Below, piece by piece: positions 24,760 to 33,614 of a stretch of 64,000 nucleotides of DNA. Under the pieces are notes generated by a model. That model worked only from the letters and a program-made list of their open reading frames with translations. It was not told the DNA's origin and did not search any database. The position numbers and the translations under genes were made by a program. Positions within the stretch are counted from its first letter, which is position 1. Every line of letters begins with the position of its first letter. The stretch comes from HdN1 sp964473645. GTDB taxonomy: Bacteria > Pseudomonadota > Gammaproteobacteria > Pseudomonadales > Ketobacteraceae. The DNA lies in assembly GCA_964473645.1 (NCBI GenBank), contig CAYYPW010000024.1, forward strand, positions 1-64,000, in the 5' to 3' direction.

Positions 24760-25546
24760 TGAAAGCTCTGCACGTGAAAGTACTGCACGTACCTTGACCG
24801 TTGCATTTGTCATTTGCGCGGTGTGTTCACTTTTGGTGGCCGTTCCCACGGTAGCCCTTAAACCCATGCAGGAGGAGCAAAAACTACTGGATAAGCAAAA
24901 AGCGGTGCTGTCAGCCGCTAATCTTGTCGATAGTGCGGCAGGCAAAAAGCAGATTCAGGACGCCTTTTCGACCCTGGATGTGCGATTGGTCAATCTTGCT
25001 TCGGGCGAATTTGTCGAAGGAGACGCGCGCAGATATAACCTCTCAACGGAACTCAAAAGCGATAAAAGTAGCCGGGCGCTCAGCAGCGAAGAGGATGCGG
25101 CAGGCATCAAGCGGCAGGAAAATGTGGCGCCGGTATATTTGAAGCGGAGTGCTGATGGCAAGGTGGATGCTGTGGTGATTCCGGTACGAGGCTATGGTTT
25201 ATGGTCGACGCTGTATGGCTTTTTGGCGCTCAAAGGCGATGCCAACACTGTTGAGGGTCTGGTGTTCTACCAGCACGCCGAAACGCCTGGCCTGGGTGGC
25301 GAAGTCGACAACCCCAAGTGGCGTGCCTTATGGCCAGGGAAACAGGTGCTCGATGCCAGTGGCAAACTTTCCATTACCGTGATCAAAGGCAATGTGGATG
25401 CCCATGATCCGTTGGCTGTTCATAAAGTGGATGGTTTAGCGGGGGCAACATTGACGGCACGCGGTGTTGATGCCCTGATCAAGTTCTGGTTATCAGATCA
25501 GGCGTTTGGCCCTTTCCTTTCTCGTGTGCGTTCGCAAGGGGTGTGA
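24752..25546 (+). CDS. nqrC: NqrC, Na+-NQR subunit with covalent FMN
   Basis: 264 aa. One N-terminal membrane anchor (about 12-36) and a periplasmic FMN domain. The motif DGLAGATLTARGVD near residues 227-240 contains the FMN-accepting Thr (about 233), the target of ApbE. ATG 24752 overlaps the nqrB end and has GGAGG upstream; a longer frame from 24680 would sit inside nqrB. Confidence 0.97.
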   Translation: MANESSARESTARTLTVAFVICAVCSLLVAVPTVALKPMQEEQKLLDKQKAVLSAANLVDSAAGKKQIQDAFSTLDVRLVNLASGEFVEGDARRYNLSTELKSDKSSRALSSEEDAAGIKRQENVAPVYLKRSADGKVDAVVIPVRGYGLWSTLYGFLALKGDANTVEGLVFYQHAETPGLGGEVDNPKWRALWPGKQVLDASGKLSITVIKGNVDAHDPLAVHKVDGLAGATLTARGVDALIKFWLSDQAFGPFLSRVRSQGV

Positions 25547-25547
25547 C

Positions 25548-26219
25548 ATGAGCGACAAATTATCAACCCGCCAGATCATTACCGAGCCGGTGTTTACCAA
25601 TAACCCGATTGCTGTGCAGATTCTTGGCATTTGTTCGGCATTGGCAGTGACCAGCAATATGAAAACCGCGTTGACCATGAGCATTGGTCTAACGCTGGTG
25701 ACGGCGATGTGTAATTTTGCGTTTTCGCTGGTGCGCAATCAAACGCCCAACTCCATTCGTATCATCGTGCAAATGACAATTGCAGCCTCTTTGGTGATTG
25801 TGCTCGATCAATTCTTACGAGCATTTGCCTACGAAATGAGTAAGCAGCTCTCTGTGTTCGTAGGCTTGATTATCACCAATTGTATTGTGATGGGACGTAT
25901 GGAGGGCTTTGCAATTAAAAACCCGCCCATGGCCAGTTTCTGGGACGGCATTGGGAATGGTCTGGGGTATTCCGTGCTGCTGATGGTGCTCGCCGTCATT
26001 CGTGAGCTGACCGGATCAGGAAAATGGTTTGGTATTGAGATCATCAAGACCGTCAATAACGGCGGCTGGTATGTACCCAACGGGTTGATGCTGTTACCTC
26101 CCTCGGCATTCTTTTTGATTGGTTTGTTTATCTGGGCGCTGCGTTCCTGGAAGAAACACCAGGTTGAAAGCCGTGAGTATTCGATGGCGCCCCAATCCAA
26201 AGCCATGCTCGCACACTAG
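25548..26219 (+). CDS. nqrD: NqrD, Na+-NQR integral membrane subunit
   Basis: 223 aa with six predicted transmembrane helices. The segments NNPIAVQILGICSALAVT and ITNCIVMGRMEGFAI are typical of NqrD/RnfE; the Cys in TNCI and its partner in GICS bind the [2Fe-2S] between NqrD and NqrE. ATG 25548 lies one base after the nqrC stop. Confidence 0.96.
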   Translation: MSDKLSTRQIITEPVFTNNPIAVQILGICSALAVTSNMKTALTMSIGLTLVTAMCNFAFSLVRNQTPNSIRIIVQMTIAASLVIVLDQFLRAFAYEMSKQLSVFVGLIITNCIVMGRMEGFAIKNPPMASFWDGIGNGLGYSVLLMVLAVIRELTGSGKWFGIEIIKTVNNGGWYVPNGLMLLPPSAFFLIGLFIWALRSWKKHQVESREYSMAPQSKAMLAH

Positions 26220-26240
26220 GTTTTAACAGAGGATATCGAC

Positions 26241-26858
26241 ATGGAACATTATCTGAGCCTGCTGTTGAAATCGATTTTCATTGAAAACATGGCGCTGGCC
26301 TTTTTTCTTGGCATGTGTACGTTCATTGCAATTTCCAAGAAAATTCAACCGGCCATTGGCCTGGGTATCGCAGTGGTCATCGTGCAGGTGCTGACGGTGC
26401 CTGCCAATAACCTGATTTTCAACTATTTGTTGCGGGAAGGGGCACTCACCTGGACCGGTATAGAAGGCATGGAGACAGTAGACCTGTCGTTTCTGGGATT
26501 GATCAGTTATATCGGTGTGATTGCAGCCATTGTGCAAGTGCTGGAGATGCTGCTCGATAAATACGTGCCGTCACTTTATAACACGCTGGGTATTTTCCTC
26601 CCGTTGATTACAGTGAATTGCGCAATTTTGGCGGGTTCGTTGTTTATGGTTGAGCGGGATTACACATTCCCTGAAAGTGTGGTGTATGGCGTGGGGTCGG
26701 GCGTGAGTTGGGCGCTTGCCATTCTGGTGCTTGCCGGTGTCCGCGAAAAACTGAAGTACAGCGATGTGCCAGAAGGTCTGCGTGGCTTGGGTATTACGTT
26801 CATAACGGTCGGCCTGATGTCGCTGGGCTTTATGTCGTTCTCTGGTATCAAGCTCTGA
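26241..26858 (+). CDS. nqrE: NqrE, Na+-NQR integral membrane subunit
   Basis: 205 aa with six transmembrane helices, inverted in topology relative to NqrD. ENMALAFFLGMCTFIA and LITVNCAILAGSLF carry the Cys residues of the intramembrane iron-sulfur centre. Shine-Dalgarno AGAGGA precedes the ATG; nqrF follows after 24 nt. Confidence 0.96.
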   Translation: MEHYLSLLLKSIFIENMALAFFLGMCTFIAISKKIQPAIGLGIAVVIVQVLTVPANNLIFNYLLREGALTWTGIEGMETVDLSFLGLISYIGVIAAIVQVLEMLLDKYVPSLYNTLGIFLPLITVNCAILAGSLFMVERDYTFPESVVYGVGSGVSWALAILVLAGVREKLKYSDVPEGLRGLGITFITVGLMSLGFMSFSGIKL

Positions 26859-26882
26859 GCTTGCGCACGAACAGGAGTGCTT

Positions 26883-28121
26883 ATGTCGTTTGATATCAAT
26901 ACAGTGTTGTGGGGCGTGGGCATGTTCACCGGTGTCATTCTGGTGCTGGTCATGCTCATCCTGGCAGCCCGTTCCAAGCTGGTCAGCGAAGGTGAAGTTA
27001 AAATCGAAATCAACCATGATCCGTCCAAAACCGTCTGTGTGTCGGCGGGGGGGAAACTGTTGGGCGCGTTGGCGGGGCAGGGCATTTTTGTGTCTTCTGC
27101 CTGTGGTGGGGGCGGCTCGTGTGGCCAGTGCAAGGTCAAAGTATTCGAAGGGGGCGGTGATTTACTGCCGACAGAAGAACCGCATTTCAATCGCCGCATG
27201 CAACGTGAGCACTGGCGTTTGTCTTGCCAGGTGCCTGTGCGCGGCAATATGTCGATCGAAGTCGAAGAAAACCTGTTTGGTGTAAAAAAGTGGGAATGCA
27301 CGGTTCAATCCAACCATAACGTTGCCACCTTTATCAAAGAACTGGTACTGGAGCTGCCTAAAAGTGAAGTCGTGAATTTTCGGGCAGGCGGCTACATGCA
27401 ACTGGAAGCGCCCGTGAGCCACGTGAAGTTTAAGGATTTTGATGTAGAGCCTGAATACCGCTCGGATTGGGATCGTTTCAAATTGTGGGAACTGGAATCG
27501 GTCATTACCGAACCCTTGCAACGCGCATACTCCATGGCCAATTATCCGGAAGAATATGGCGTTCTCAAGTTCAATATTCGTATCGCTACACCACCCACTG
27601 GAAAAGCCGGCATTCCCCCAGGAAAAATGTCATCGTGGGCCTTCAACCTGAAACCCGGTGACAAGGTGACCGTGTATGGGCCCTTCGGTGAGTTCTTCGC
27701 CAAGGAAACCAGCAAAGAAATGATCTTCATTGGGGGTGGCGCGGGAATGGCCCCCATGCGTTCGCATATATTCGATCAGCTCAAACGTATAAAAACCAAC
27801 CGTCAGATCAGCTTTTGGTACGGTGCCCGTAGCTTGCGCGAAATGTTCTACGTTGACGATTACGATACGCTGCAAAAGGAAAATTCGAATTTCCGCTGGC
27901 ATGTCGCGTTATCTGACCCACAACCCGAAGACAAGTGGACAGGCTACACCGGTTTTATTCATAACGTGCTGTTTGAGCACTATCTCAAGGCGCACCCGGC
28001 GCCTGAAGATTGCGAATACTACATGTGTGGCCCGCCCATGATGAACGCTGCCGTGATCAAAATGCTGGAAAGCCTGGGTGTTGAACGCGACCATATATTC
28101 CTCGACGATTTTGGTGGTTGA
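26883..28121 (+). CDS. nqrF: NqrF, NADH-oxidising subunit of Na+-NQR
   Basis: 412 aa. An N-terminal membrane helix (about 8-30) is followed by a plant-type [2Fe-2S] domain with CGGGGSCGQC and a distal Cys in RLSCQVPV. An FAD domain with RAYSMANYPEE and an NADH domain with FIGGGAGMAPMRSH follow. It is the electron entry point. ATG 26883 has AGGAG 5 nt upstream and is preferred to the GTG at 26877. Confidence 0.97.
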   Translation: MSFDINTVLWGVGMFTGVILVLVMLILAARSKLVSEGEVKIEINHDPSKTVCVSAGGKLLGALAGQGIFVSSACGGGGSCGQCKVKVFEGGGDLLPTEEPHFNRRMQREHWRLSCQVPVRGNMSIEVEENLFGVKKWECTVQSNHNVATFIKELVLELPKSEVVNFRAGGYMQLEAPVSHVKFKDFDVEPEYRSDWDRFKLWELESVITEPLQRAYSMANYPEEYGVLKFNIRIATPPTGKAGIPPGKMSSWAFNLKPGDKVTVYGPFGEFFAKETSKEMIFIGGGAGMAPMRSHIFDQLKRIKTNRQISFWYGARSLREMFYVDDYDTLQKENSNFRWHVALSDPQPEDKWTGYTGFIHNVLFEHYLKAHPAPEDCEYYMCGPPMMNAAVIKMLESLGVERDHIFLDDFGG

Positions 28122-28125
28122 GGGG

Positions 28126-29145
28126 ATGTTGAAGCGCATAACGTTGTTGCTGTGTTTGGGGGTGGCGGCGTGTCAGCATCCCCCTGAAACACAATTGATT
28201 TCTGGCCCAAGCATGGGCAGTCATTATTCCGTCAAAATTGCACAATTACCTGAAGGCGTCGCGCTTTCACAGCTTCAGAAAGAGGTGCAGGCGCTTCTGG
28301 ACGCGATCGAGCAGGTCGCATCCACCTGGCGAGAAGACTCCGAGCTATCGCGTTTTAATCAGTCTGCAGCGGGAGCGTTCCCGGCTTCGACAACGCTGCG
28401 TGATCTTATGGCGCTGTCGTTGCGTGCCTGCGTCGAAACGGGGGGAGCGTTGGATGTCACCGTTGGCCCCCTGGTGAATCTATGGGGGTTTGGCCCTAGC
28501 AGCGTGCCCGAACACAAGCCCACCCTCGAGCAACTGCAGCAAGCGCGGCAACGCGTGGGGTGTCAGCATCTTAAATTGCAGGATGACGCGGTTGTCAAAG
28601 ACGCCGATATCTATGTGGATCTATCGAGCGTGACTCAAGGCTATGCAGGCGGCAAAGTGGCTGACCTGTTGGATGCCAAGGGCGTGCAGAGCTATCTGGT
28701 GGATTTAAGTGGCGAATTGATCAGTAAAGGTCGAAAAGCCGATGGATCAGACTGGCGCATCGCCGTTGAGGTGCCTCAAATGGGGAAACTGTTGCCGGGT
28801 GGTGGTGTCGAATCCATACAGAAGGTCATTACATTAAAGGGCAAGGCTGTTGCAACGTCGGGCGATTATCGTAATTTCGTTGAAATCGATGGCGACCGCG
28901 TCACGCATATCATCGACCCCATGACGGGAGCCCCGGTGACGCATAATTTGGCGTCGGTGACAGTGCTTGATGACGATTTGGCCTGGGCTGATGCCATGTC
29001 GACGGCCATAATGGTGATGGGCCCCGAAAAAGGATTGGCATTTGCTAGTACACGGAATATGCCCGTGCTACTGGTGATACGCACTGACGCGGGCTTCGAA
29101 GAAAAAATGACACCTGCTTTTGCCCCCTTCGTACAACCGCTTTAA
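28126..29145 (+). CDS. apbE: ApbE, FMN:protein transferase lipoprotein
   Basis: 339 aa. Signal peptide with lipobox GVAAC (Cys about 16). ApbE fold motifs GPSMGSHYSV, DLSSVTQGYAGGKVADLL and the Mg2+/FAD loop THIIDPMTGAPV are all present. The enzyme attaches FMN to Thr in NqrB and NqrC from FAD. ATG 28126 starts 5 nt after nqrF within a purine-rich GAGGGG context. Co-location with nqr explains its role. Confidence 0.95.
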   Translation: MLKRITLLLCLGVAACQHPPETQLISGPSMGSHYSVKIAQLPEGVALSQLQKEVQALLDAIEQVASTWREDSELSRFNQSAAGAFPASTTLRDLMALSLRACVETGGALDVTVGPLVNLWGFGPSSVPEHKPTLEQLQQARQRVGCQHLKLQDDAVVKDADIYVDLSSVTQGYAGGKVADLLDAKGVQSYLVDLSGELISKGRKADGSDWRIAVEVPQMGKLLPGGGVESIQKVITLKGKAVATSGDYRNFVEIDGDRVTHIIDPMTGAPVTHNLASVTVLDDDLAWADAMSTAIMVMGPEKGLAFASTRNMPVLLVIRTDAGFEEKMTPAFAPFVQPL

Positions 29146-29175
29146 GGCTATCGCAATCGCTTTGAGGGATTACCC

Positions 29176-29412
29176 ATGATGTATTTTGTTGTTACCTTGG
29201 CGGCCTTACTGATCGTTTTTGCGATGATGGCCATAGGCCTAATTGTGCGCAATAAGCCGATCAAAGGCACTTGCGCCAGTCTGTCGAATATTGGCATGAA
29301 AGAAAACTGCGAAATCTGCGGAGGTGATGACGATAAATGTGAATCCAATAAAACGCAGGCAAAAAATGCGGTCCCGCCGATTTTCACCGATGCTGGCGGG
29401 CGTCATGAGTAG
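29176..29412 (+). CDS. nqrM: NqrM, Na+-NQR maturation factor
   Basis: 78 aa. One N-terminal transmembrane helix (about 4-26) then a Cys-rich tail with GTC, ENCEICGGDDDKC; four cysteines in all. NqrM (DUF539) is required in Vibrio to deliver Fe to the NqrD/E centre. Last gene of the nqr-apbE-nqrM cluster, 30 nt after apbE. Confidence 0.93.
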   Translation: MMYFVVTLAALLIVFAMMAIGLIVRNKPIKGTCASLSNIGMKENCEICGGDDDKCESNKTQAKNAVPPIFTDAGGRHE

Positions 29413-29451
29413 CGGTTCGGGTGCTTATGTAATGATACTGAATGTATTGTA

Positions 29452-29859
29452 TTGTTGGTGGAGTGCTTGAGCTTGCTTCAACTGCCTGAATCAACCTGGC
29501 GCTGGCTTGCGCGAACAGCCTTTTTCAGCGCCATTGTGCTGATTTCTTATTTGGCTTTCAGTAGCGATCCCCCCGATTTAACGATGAGCATGAGTGACAA
29601 ATTCAATCATGCGTTGGCCTTCTTTGTGTTGGCCTTGGTGTTGGATCAGGCCTATGCACACCTGAATATTGTCTGGGGGGTGGCGCTTCCCTTGGTAGCG
29701 TATGGCTTGATTATTGAAGTCGTGCAAGGTCAGCTTGGCTACCGGGAAATGTCGTTGCTCGATGTGGGGGCTGACAGTGTCGGCATAGCGCTCTACGCCA
29801 TTTCCCGTGCATGGGTGCGCCATCAGGTACAACGGATTGTCGTGCTGCGCCAATCCTGA
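29452..29859 (+). CDS. VanZ-family small membrane protein
   Basis: 135 aa with four transmembrane segments. SDKFNHALAFFVLALVLDQAY and the QLGYREMSLLDVGADSVGIALY end are typical of VanZ-like proteins (D-K-x-x-H-x and D-x-x-A-N/D-x-x-G). Function is unknown outside teicoplanin resistance. The start is uncertain: TTG 29452 is the longest, while a TTG at 29467 follows a GGAG. Convergent with the radical SAM gene 19 nt away. Confidence 0.75.
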   Translation: MLVECLSLLQLPESTWRWLARTAFFSAIVLISYLAFSSDPPDLTMSMSDKFNHALAFFVLALVLDQAYAHLNIVWGVALPLVAYGLIIEVVQGQLGYREMSLLDVGADSVGIALYAISRAWVRHQVQRIVVLRQS

Positions 29860-29878
29860 ACGCCGCTCACAAGCGACG

Positions 29879-31006
29879 TTAACTTTGCGGATGCATCACT
29901 ACCCGTTGACGTCGTGCCCCCCAAAGCCCGGGACGCGTTTCAAAATGGCCATGCATCGCCGCGCCACAGTTGTTGCAGCAGCCCTTGGCATCCAGCGCAT
30001 ACTCACCCAGCTCGTACCAATCACGTTCAATGACCCGCTTACCGCATTGATGGCAATAGGTGCTGCTACCTTCGCTGTCATGCACGTTACCGGTATAGAC
30101 GTAGTACAAGCCGTTACGCAATGCGATATTGCGGGCTCTTTGCAAGGTGGCAAAGGGGGTGTGGGGTATATCGAGCATCTTGTAGTCAGGATGAAACGCC
30201 GAAAAATGCAAGGGCACGTCGGGCCCCAGTTCGCGCTTGATCCACTGTGTCATTGCGTCGATTTCTTCATCGGAATCATTATGCCCAGGAATCAACAAGG
30301 TAGTGATCTCGAGCCACACCTGCGTGTTGTGCCTGATATAGAGCAACGTATCCAGCACCGGTTGTAAATGCGCGCCTGTTAATTTGTAGTAAAACGCTTC
30401 GGTGAATGCTTTCAAATCCACATTTGCGGCGTCCATTGCCGCATAAAATTCTTTGCGAGGTTCCTCGCATACATAACCGGCCGTGACGGCCACCGATTTG
30501 ATTTCTCGTTTGCGGCATTCAGCCGCTACGTCCAACGCATATTCATGAAAGATGGTGGGATCGTTGTAGGTGAAAGCGACGCTTTTGCAGCCCAGTTTTT
30601 TGGCGGTTTCTGCAATAGCGATGGGGGAGGCCTGATCTGCCAGCGTGTCCACTTCGCGGGATTTGCTGATGTCCCAATTTTGACAAAATTTGCATGCCAG
30701 ATTACATCCCGCCGTTCCAAATGAAAAAACGCTGCTGCCAGGAAAGAAATGATTGAGCGGCTTTTTTTCAATGGGATCAACGCAAAAACCAGAGGAACGC
30801 CCGTAGGTGGCCAGCACGATCTGGTCTTCAATACGACCGCGTACAAAACACAGGCCGCGTTGCCCTTCGTGCAATTTGCAGGCACGCGGGCAGATATCAC
30901 ACTGAATACGACCGTCATCGCAATGATGCCAATAACGTGTTTTGACAGTGTCCGGGCGGCTAAGGCTGAGTGCGTCCGCGTTTAACGAATCCTTCTCGAT
31001 GTTCAT
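29879..31006 (-). CDS. amrS: AmmeMemoRadiSam system radical SAM enzyme
   Basis: 375 aa. A Cys-rich N-terminal motif CDICPRACKL precedes the radical SAM cluster GCNLACKFCQNWD (CX3CX2C). TIM-barrel motifs such as NVDLKAF follow, then a C-terminal zinc-ribbon-like tail (CHQCGKR...CCNNCG). The family belongs to the three-component AmmeMemoRadiSam set of unknown function. ATG 31006 has GGGGG about 6 nt upstream. It is divergent from amrB-amrA across 153 nt. Confidence 0.92.
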   Translation of the reverse strand: MNIEKDSLNADALSLSRPDTVKTRYWHHCDDGRIQCDICPRACKLHEGQRGLCFVRGRIEDQIVLATYGRSSGFCVDPIEKKPLNHFFPGSSVFSFGTAGCNLACKFCQNWDISKSREVDTLADQASPIAIAETAKKLGCKSVAFTYNDPTIFHEYALDVAAECRKREIKSVAVTAGYVCEEPRKEFYAAMDAANVDLKAFTEAFYYKLTGAHLQPVLDTLLYIRHNTQVWLEITTLLIPGHNDSDEEIDAMTQWIKRELGPDVPLHFSAFHPDYKMLDIPHTPFATLQRARNIALRNGLYYVYTGNVHDSEGSSTYCHQCGKRVIERDWYELGEYALDAKGCCNNCGAAMHGHFETRPGLWGARRQRVVMHPQS

Positions 31007-31159
31007 GCAAACCCCCAAGCGATCAATCGCTGCAAAAGGTATTGATTTTCTGTCGCTTCGGCACCATGTTCATTGATATAGACTGTCTAGGGAGATGGAC
31101 AAGGTGTGTCATTGATTTTGGGCGACGTTATAAACCTTATATGGGGGAGGGCAAATCAA

Positions 31160-31996
31160 ATGACAAGCGGACAAGCTTCAAGTGTATCGGTGCGGCCAAT
31201 GGCGGTGGCGGGTTTTTTCTATCCTGACCATGACTTGGCGCTGCATCAGATGGTGTCGGGCTTTCTGGCCTCGGCGCAGAGTGAGGCGCCCACGACTCAC
31301 CCAGGTACGCCCCCTAAAGCCATTATTGTTCCTCATGCCGGCTATATCTATTCTGGCCAAGCCGCCGCCGAGGCCTATCATGCGCTTCAACCCTGGGCCA
31401 GCCGTTATTCCCGTGTGGTCTTGCTCGGGCCTTCTCATCGGGTGGCCTTTAATGGCGTTGCTGTGCCCGCCTGCGACGCTTTTGAAACCCCGTTAGGCAC
31501 CATCCCTTTGGACACTCAAGCCATTGCCGCACTTACAAAAATGCCAGGGGTAATCAGCAGTGATCGCGCGCATGCGCAAGAACACAGCCTGGAAGTACAG
31601 TTACCGTTTTTGCAAGAAACCCTCAATGCGTTTCAACTGTTACCCATCGTCGTGGGTAATGCATCCCCTGAGGCGGTTCGGCAGTTGTTACAAACGGTTT
31701 GGGGAGGCGAGGAAACCTTGATTGTGATCAGCTCCGATCTCAGTCATTACCATGACTATGCGACGGCCAGACAACTGGATGGGCATACCTGCCAAGCCAT
31801 TGAACGCCTGGATGAAAGCGCGATTGGCCATGACGACGCCTGCGGGTGTATCGGAGTGCGTGGGCTGCTGTTAATGGCAAAAACCCAGGGCTTACGCCCC
31901 AAGACAGTTTCGTTGTGCAATTCAGGCGATACCGCAGGGGATCGGTCACGCGTCGTTGGTTATGGCAGCTGGGTGTTCAATTATGCAAAGGCTTGA
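31160..31996 (+). CDS. amrB: AmmeMemoRadiSam system protein B (Memo family)
   Basis: 278 aa. VRPMAVAGFFYPDH start, VPHAGYIYSGQAAAEAY, LLGPSHRVAFNG and ISSDLSHYHDYATA are Memo motifs. The His residues in these match the metal-binding pocket of human MEMO1, which is related in fold to extradiol dioxygenases. ATG 31160 has GGGGAGG upstream; the frame extends to 31106 without conserved sequence. It overlaps amrA by 14 nt, so the two are translationally coupled. Confidence 0.92.
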   Translation: MTSGQASSVSVRPMAVAGFFYPDHDLALHQMVSGFLASAQSEAPTTHPGTPPKAIIVPHAGYIYSGQAAAEAYHALQPWASRYSRVVLLGPSHRVAFNGVAVPACDAFETPLGTIPLDTQAIAALTKMPGVISSDRAHAQEHSLEVQLPFLQETLNAFQLLPIVVGNASPEAVRQLLQTVWGGEETLIVISSDLSHYHDYATARQLDGHTCQAIERLDESAIGHDDACGCIGVRGLLLMAKTQGLRPKTVSLCNSGDTAGDRSRVVGYGSWVFNYAKA

Positions 31997-32555
31997 TGAA
32001 CAACAAGGGCAAACGTTGGTAACACTTGCGCGCAGGAGTATTGGCGAATACCTCCAACACCGAAAGCGCTTTGAACCCTCTCATGAACAGTGCGACGCAC
32101 GCCTATTAGAAAAACAAGCCTGTTTTGTAACGCTGCATTTGCAAGGCGATCTGCGTGGCTGTATCGGCAGCCTTGAACCCACAGAAGCACTGCTTGACAA
32201 CGTGGCGCATAACGCCTGGTCTGCGGCTTTTGCTGATCCGCGTTTTGCGCCTGTCAGTCAGGACGAATTTGATGCGCTGCATATTGACGTATCGGTGCTG
32301 GGGCTGCCTGCACCAATGAATATCACGAGTGAAGAATCGCTGGTGAACGCGCTTCACCCCGGTCAGGATGGACTGATTTTGTACACGCCTCAAGGGGGGC
32401 GGGCGACCTTTCTACCGTCAGTGTGGGAGCAGTTACCCGATCCGGTTCAATTTGTACAACACTTAAAACGCAAAGCTGGGGTACCGCCGGATTACTGGCA
32501 TCCCGCCATGAGGGCAGAGCGTTACCAGGTGCAGTATTTTGAAGAAAAACGATAG
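31983..32555 (+). CDS. amrA: AmmeMemoRadiSam system protein A (AMMECR1 family)
   Basis: 190 aa. The invariant LRGCIGSLEP motif near residue 55 and FADPRFAPV identify an AMMECR1 domain, the bacterial relative of a human X-linked disease gene product. Biochemical activity is unknown. ATG 31983 overlaps the amrB 3' end by 14 nt; a start at 31956 would add nine residues. It ends 24 nt before the convergent HD-domain gene. Confidence 0.92.
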   Translation: MQRLDEQQGQTLVTLARRSIGEYLQHRKRFEPSHEQCDARLLEKQACFVTLHLQGDLRGCIGSLEPTEALLDNVAHNAWSAAFADPRFAPVSQDEFDALHIDVSVLGLPAPMNITSEESLVNALHPGQDGLILYTPQGGRATFLPSVWEQLPDPVQFVQHLKRKAGVPPDYWHPAMRAERYQVQYFEEKR

Positions 32556-32579
32556 TATCCCGTTCTTACGAAAAAAGTG

Positions 32580-33500
32580 TCAGTGAAACAAGGCCGGCAG
32601 GTCCACGGAAGGCATGCAGGGCGGCGACGTTGAGGACACGATCTTGAATTCCGCTAAAGTGCAGTCTCGCTCAATGGGCCCCATGTAAGGGATACCATTC
32701 GGATCGAAGAGGGCACGTACACCAGGAATGGGGCTGGTGCGTTGGTGAGCGATAACGACAGCAATTTCATTATTAACAAGTTTAACCCAAGTGCCAGGCG
32801 GATAAATGCCAATGGCGCGAGCAAAGGCCAACAGCAAATCTTTCATGCGCTTGTCGGTTTCCTTGAGCAAGGGGGCCAGTGCTTCCCTAGGATTGACTGA
32901 CTTTCGATAGGCGCGGTTATCGATGCGGGCCGTGTAGGTTTCGCAAATCTGGATGATCAAGGCGAGGGTCGAGATTTCATCCGATTTCAGGTGATTGGGA
33001 TACCCCGTGCCATCCAGTCTTTCGTGGTGTTGCCGAATGGCCTTAATCATGTACGGGTTGATAAAACCAGCCGCTTCCATGAATTGTGCAGCTTGAATAG
33101 GATGCTTCTGCAGTTTGGCTCGTTGTGCATCTGTCAGCTTGCCATCCATGGTATTGAGCAAAACCTGGTACTCGTAAAACGTCAAATTGCATGTCAGCAC
33201 CGCATACAGCAACGATTGCTGCGTACTTTCATCGAGCTTTAATACCTGACTCAATAGATAAGCGAGCGCAGCGGAATATACCGGTTGCTTGAGTGGCGAT
33301 TGTTGTTTTGACAGGTGGATGGCGGCCAGGGTTGCATTGGGCATGGCCGCTGTAATGGTGGTAATCGTATCCAGAATACGCGTGAGATTGGCTGACGCGG
33401 CTTCATTTTTCATTTTGATCTGCGTATACAGATCGGAAACGGCCGGAATCAAACTGTCCAGCTGCACAAAGGGATCAAATTTTCGGGTCTTTTCAGCCAT
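32580..33500 (-). CDS. HD-GYP-like protein with incomplete catalytic site
   Basis: About 306 aa. The second half of an HD-GYP domain is clear: HHERLDGTGYP (about residues 180-190) and DNRAYR with later conserved helices. The upstream helix that should carry the HD pair reads TCNLTFYEYQ, so the first metal-binding His-Asp is absent. It may bind rather than cleave cyclic di-GMP. The start is ambiguous between ATG 33500 (MAEKTRKFDPF) and ATG 33521. Last gene of the minus-strand block. Confidence 0.75.
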   Translation of the reverse strand: MAEKTRKFDPFVQLDSLIPAVSDLYTQIKMKNEAASANLTRILDTITTITAAMPNATLAAIHLSKQQSPLKQPVYSAALAYLLSQVLKLDESTQQSLLYAVLTCNLTFYEYQVLLNTMDGKLTDAQRAKLQKHPIQAAQFMEAAGFINPYMIKAIRQHHERLDGTGYPNHLKSDEISTLALIIQICETYTARIDNRAYRKSVNPREALAPLLKETDKRMKDLLLAFARAIGIYPPGTWVKLVNNEIAVVIAHQRTSPIPGVRALFDPNGIPYMGPIERDCTLAEFKIVSSTSPPCMPSVDLPALFH

Positions 33501-33614
33501 GGTTAAAAGGCTTTCCTGCATTCTTTGTATGCAGTATAGCGTAGCGAAAGCGCGCCACCGGAAATTTGACACCTAATCAGTGCGTTAATAGGGTGTGTTC
33601 AGGGTGTCACCGGG

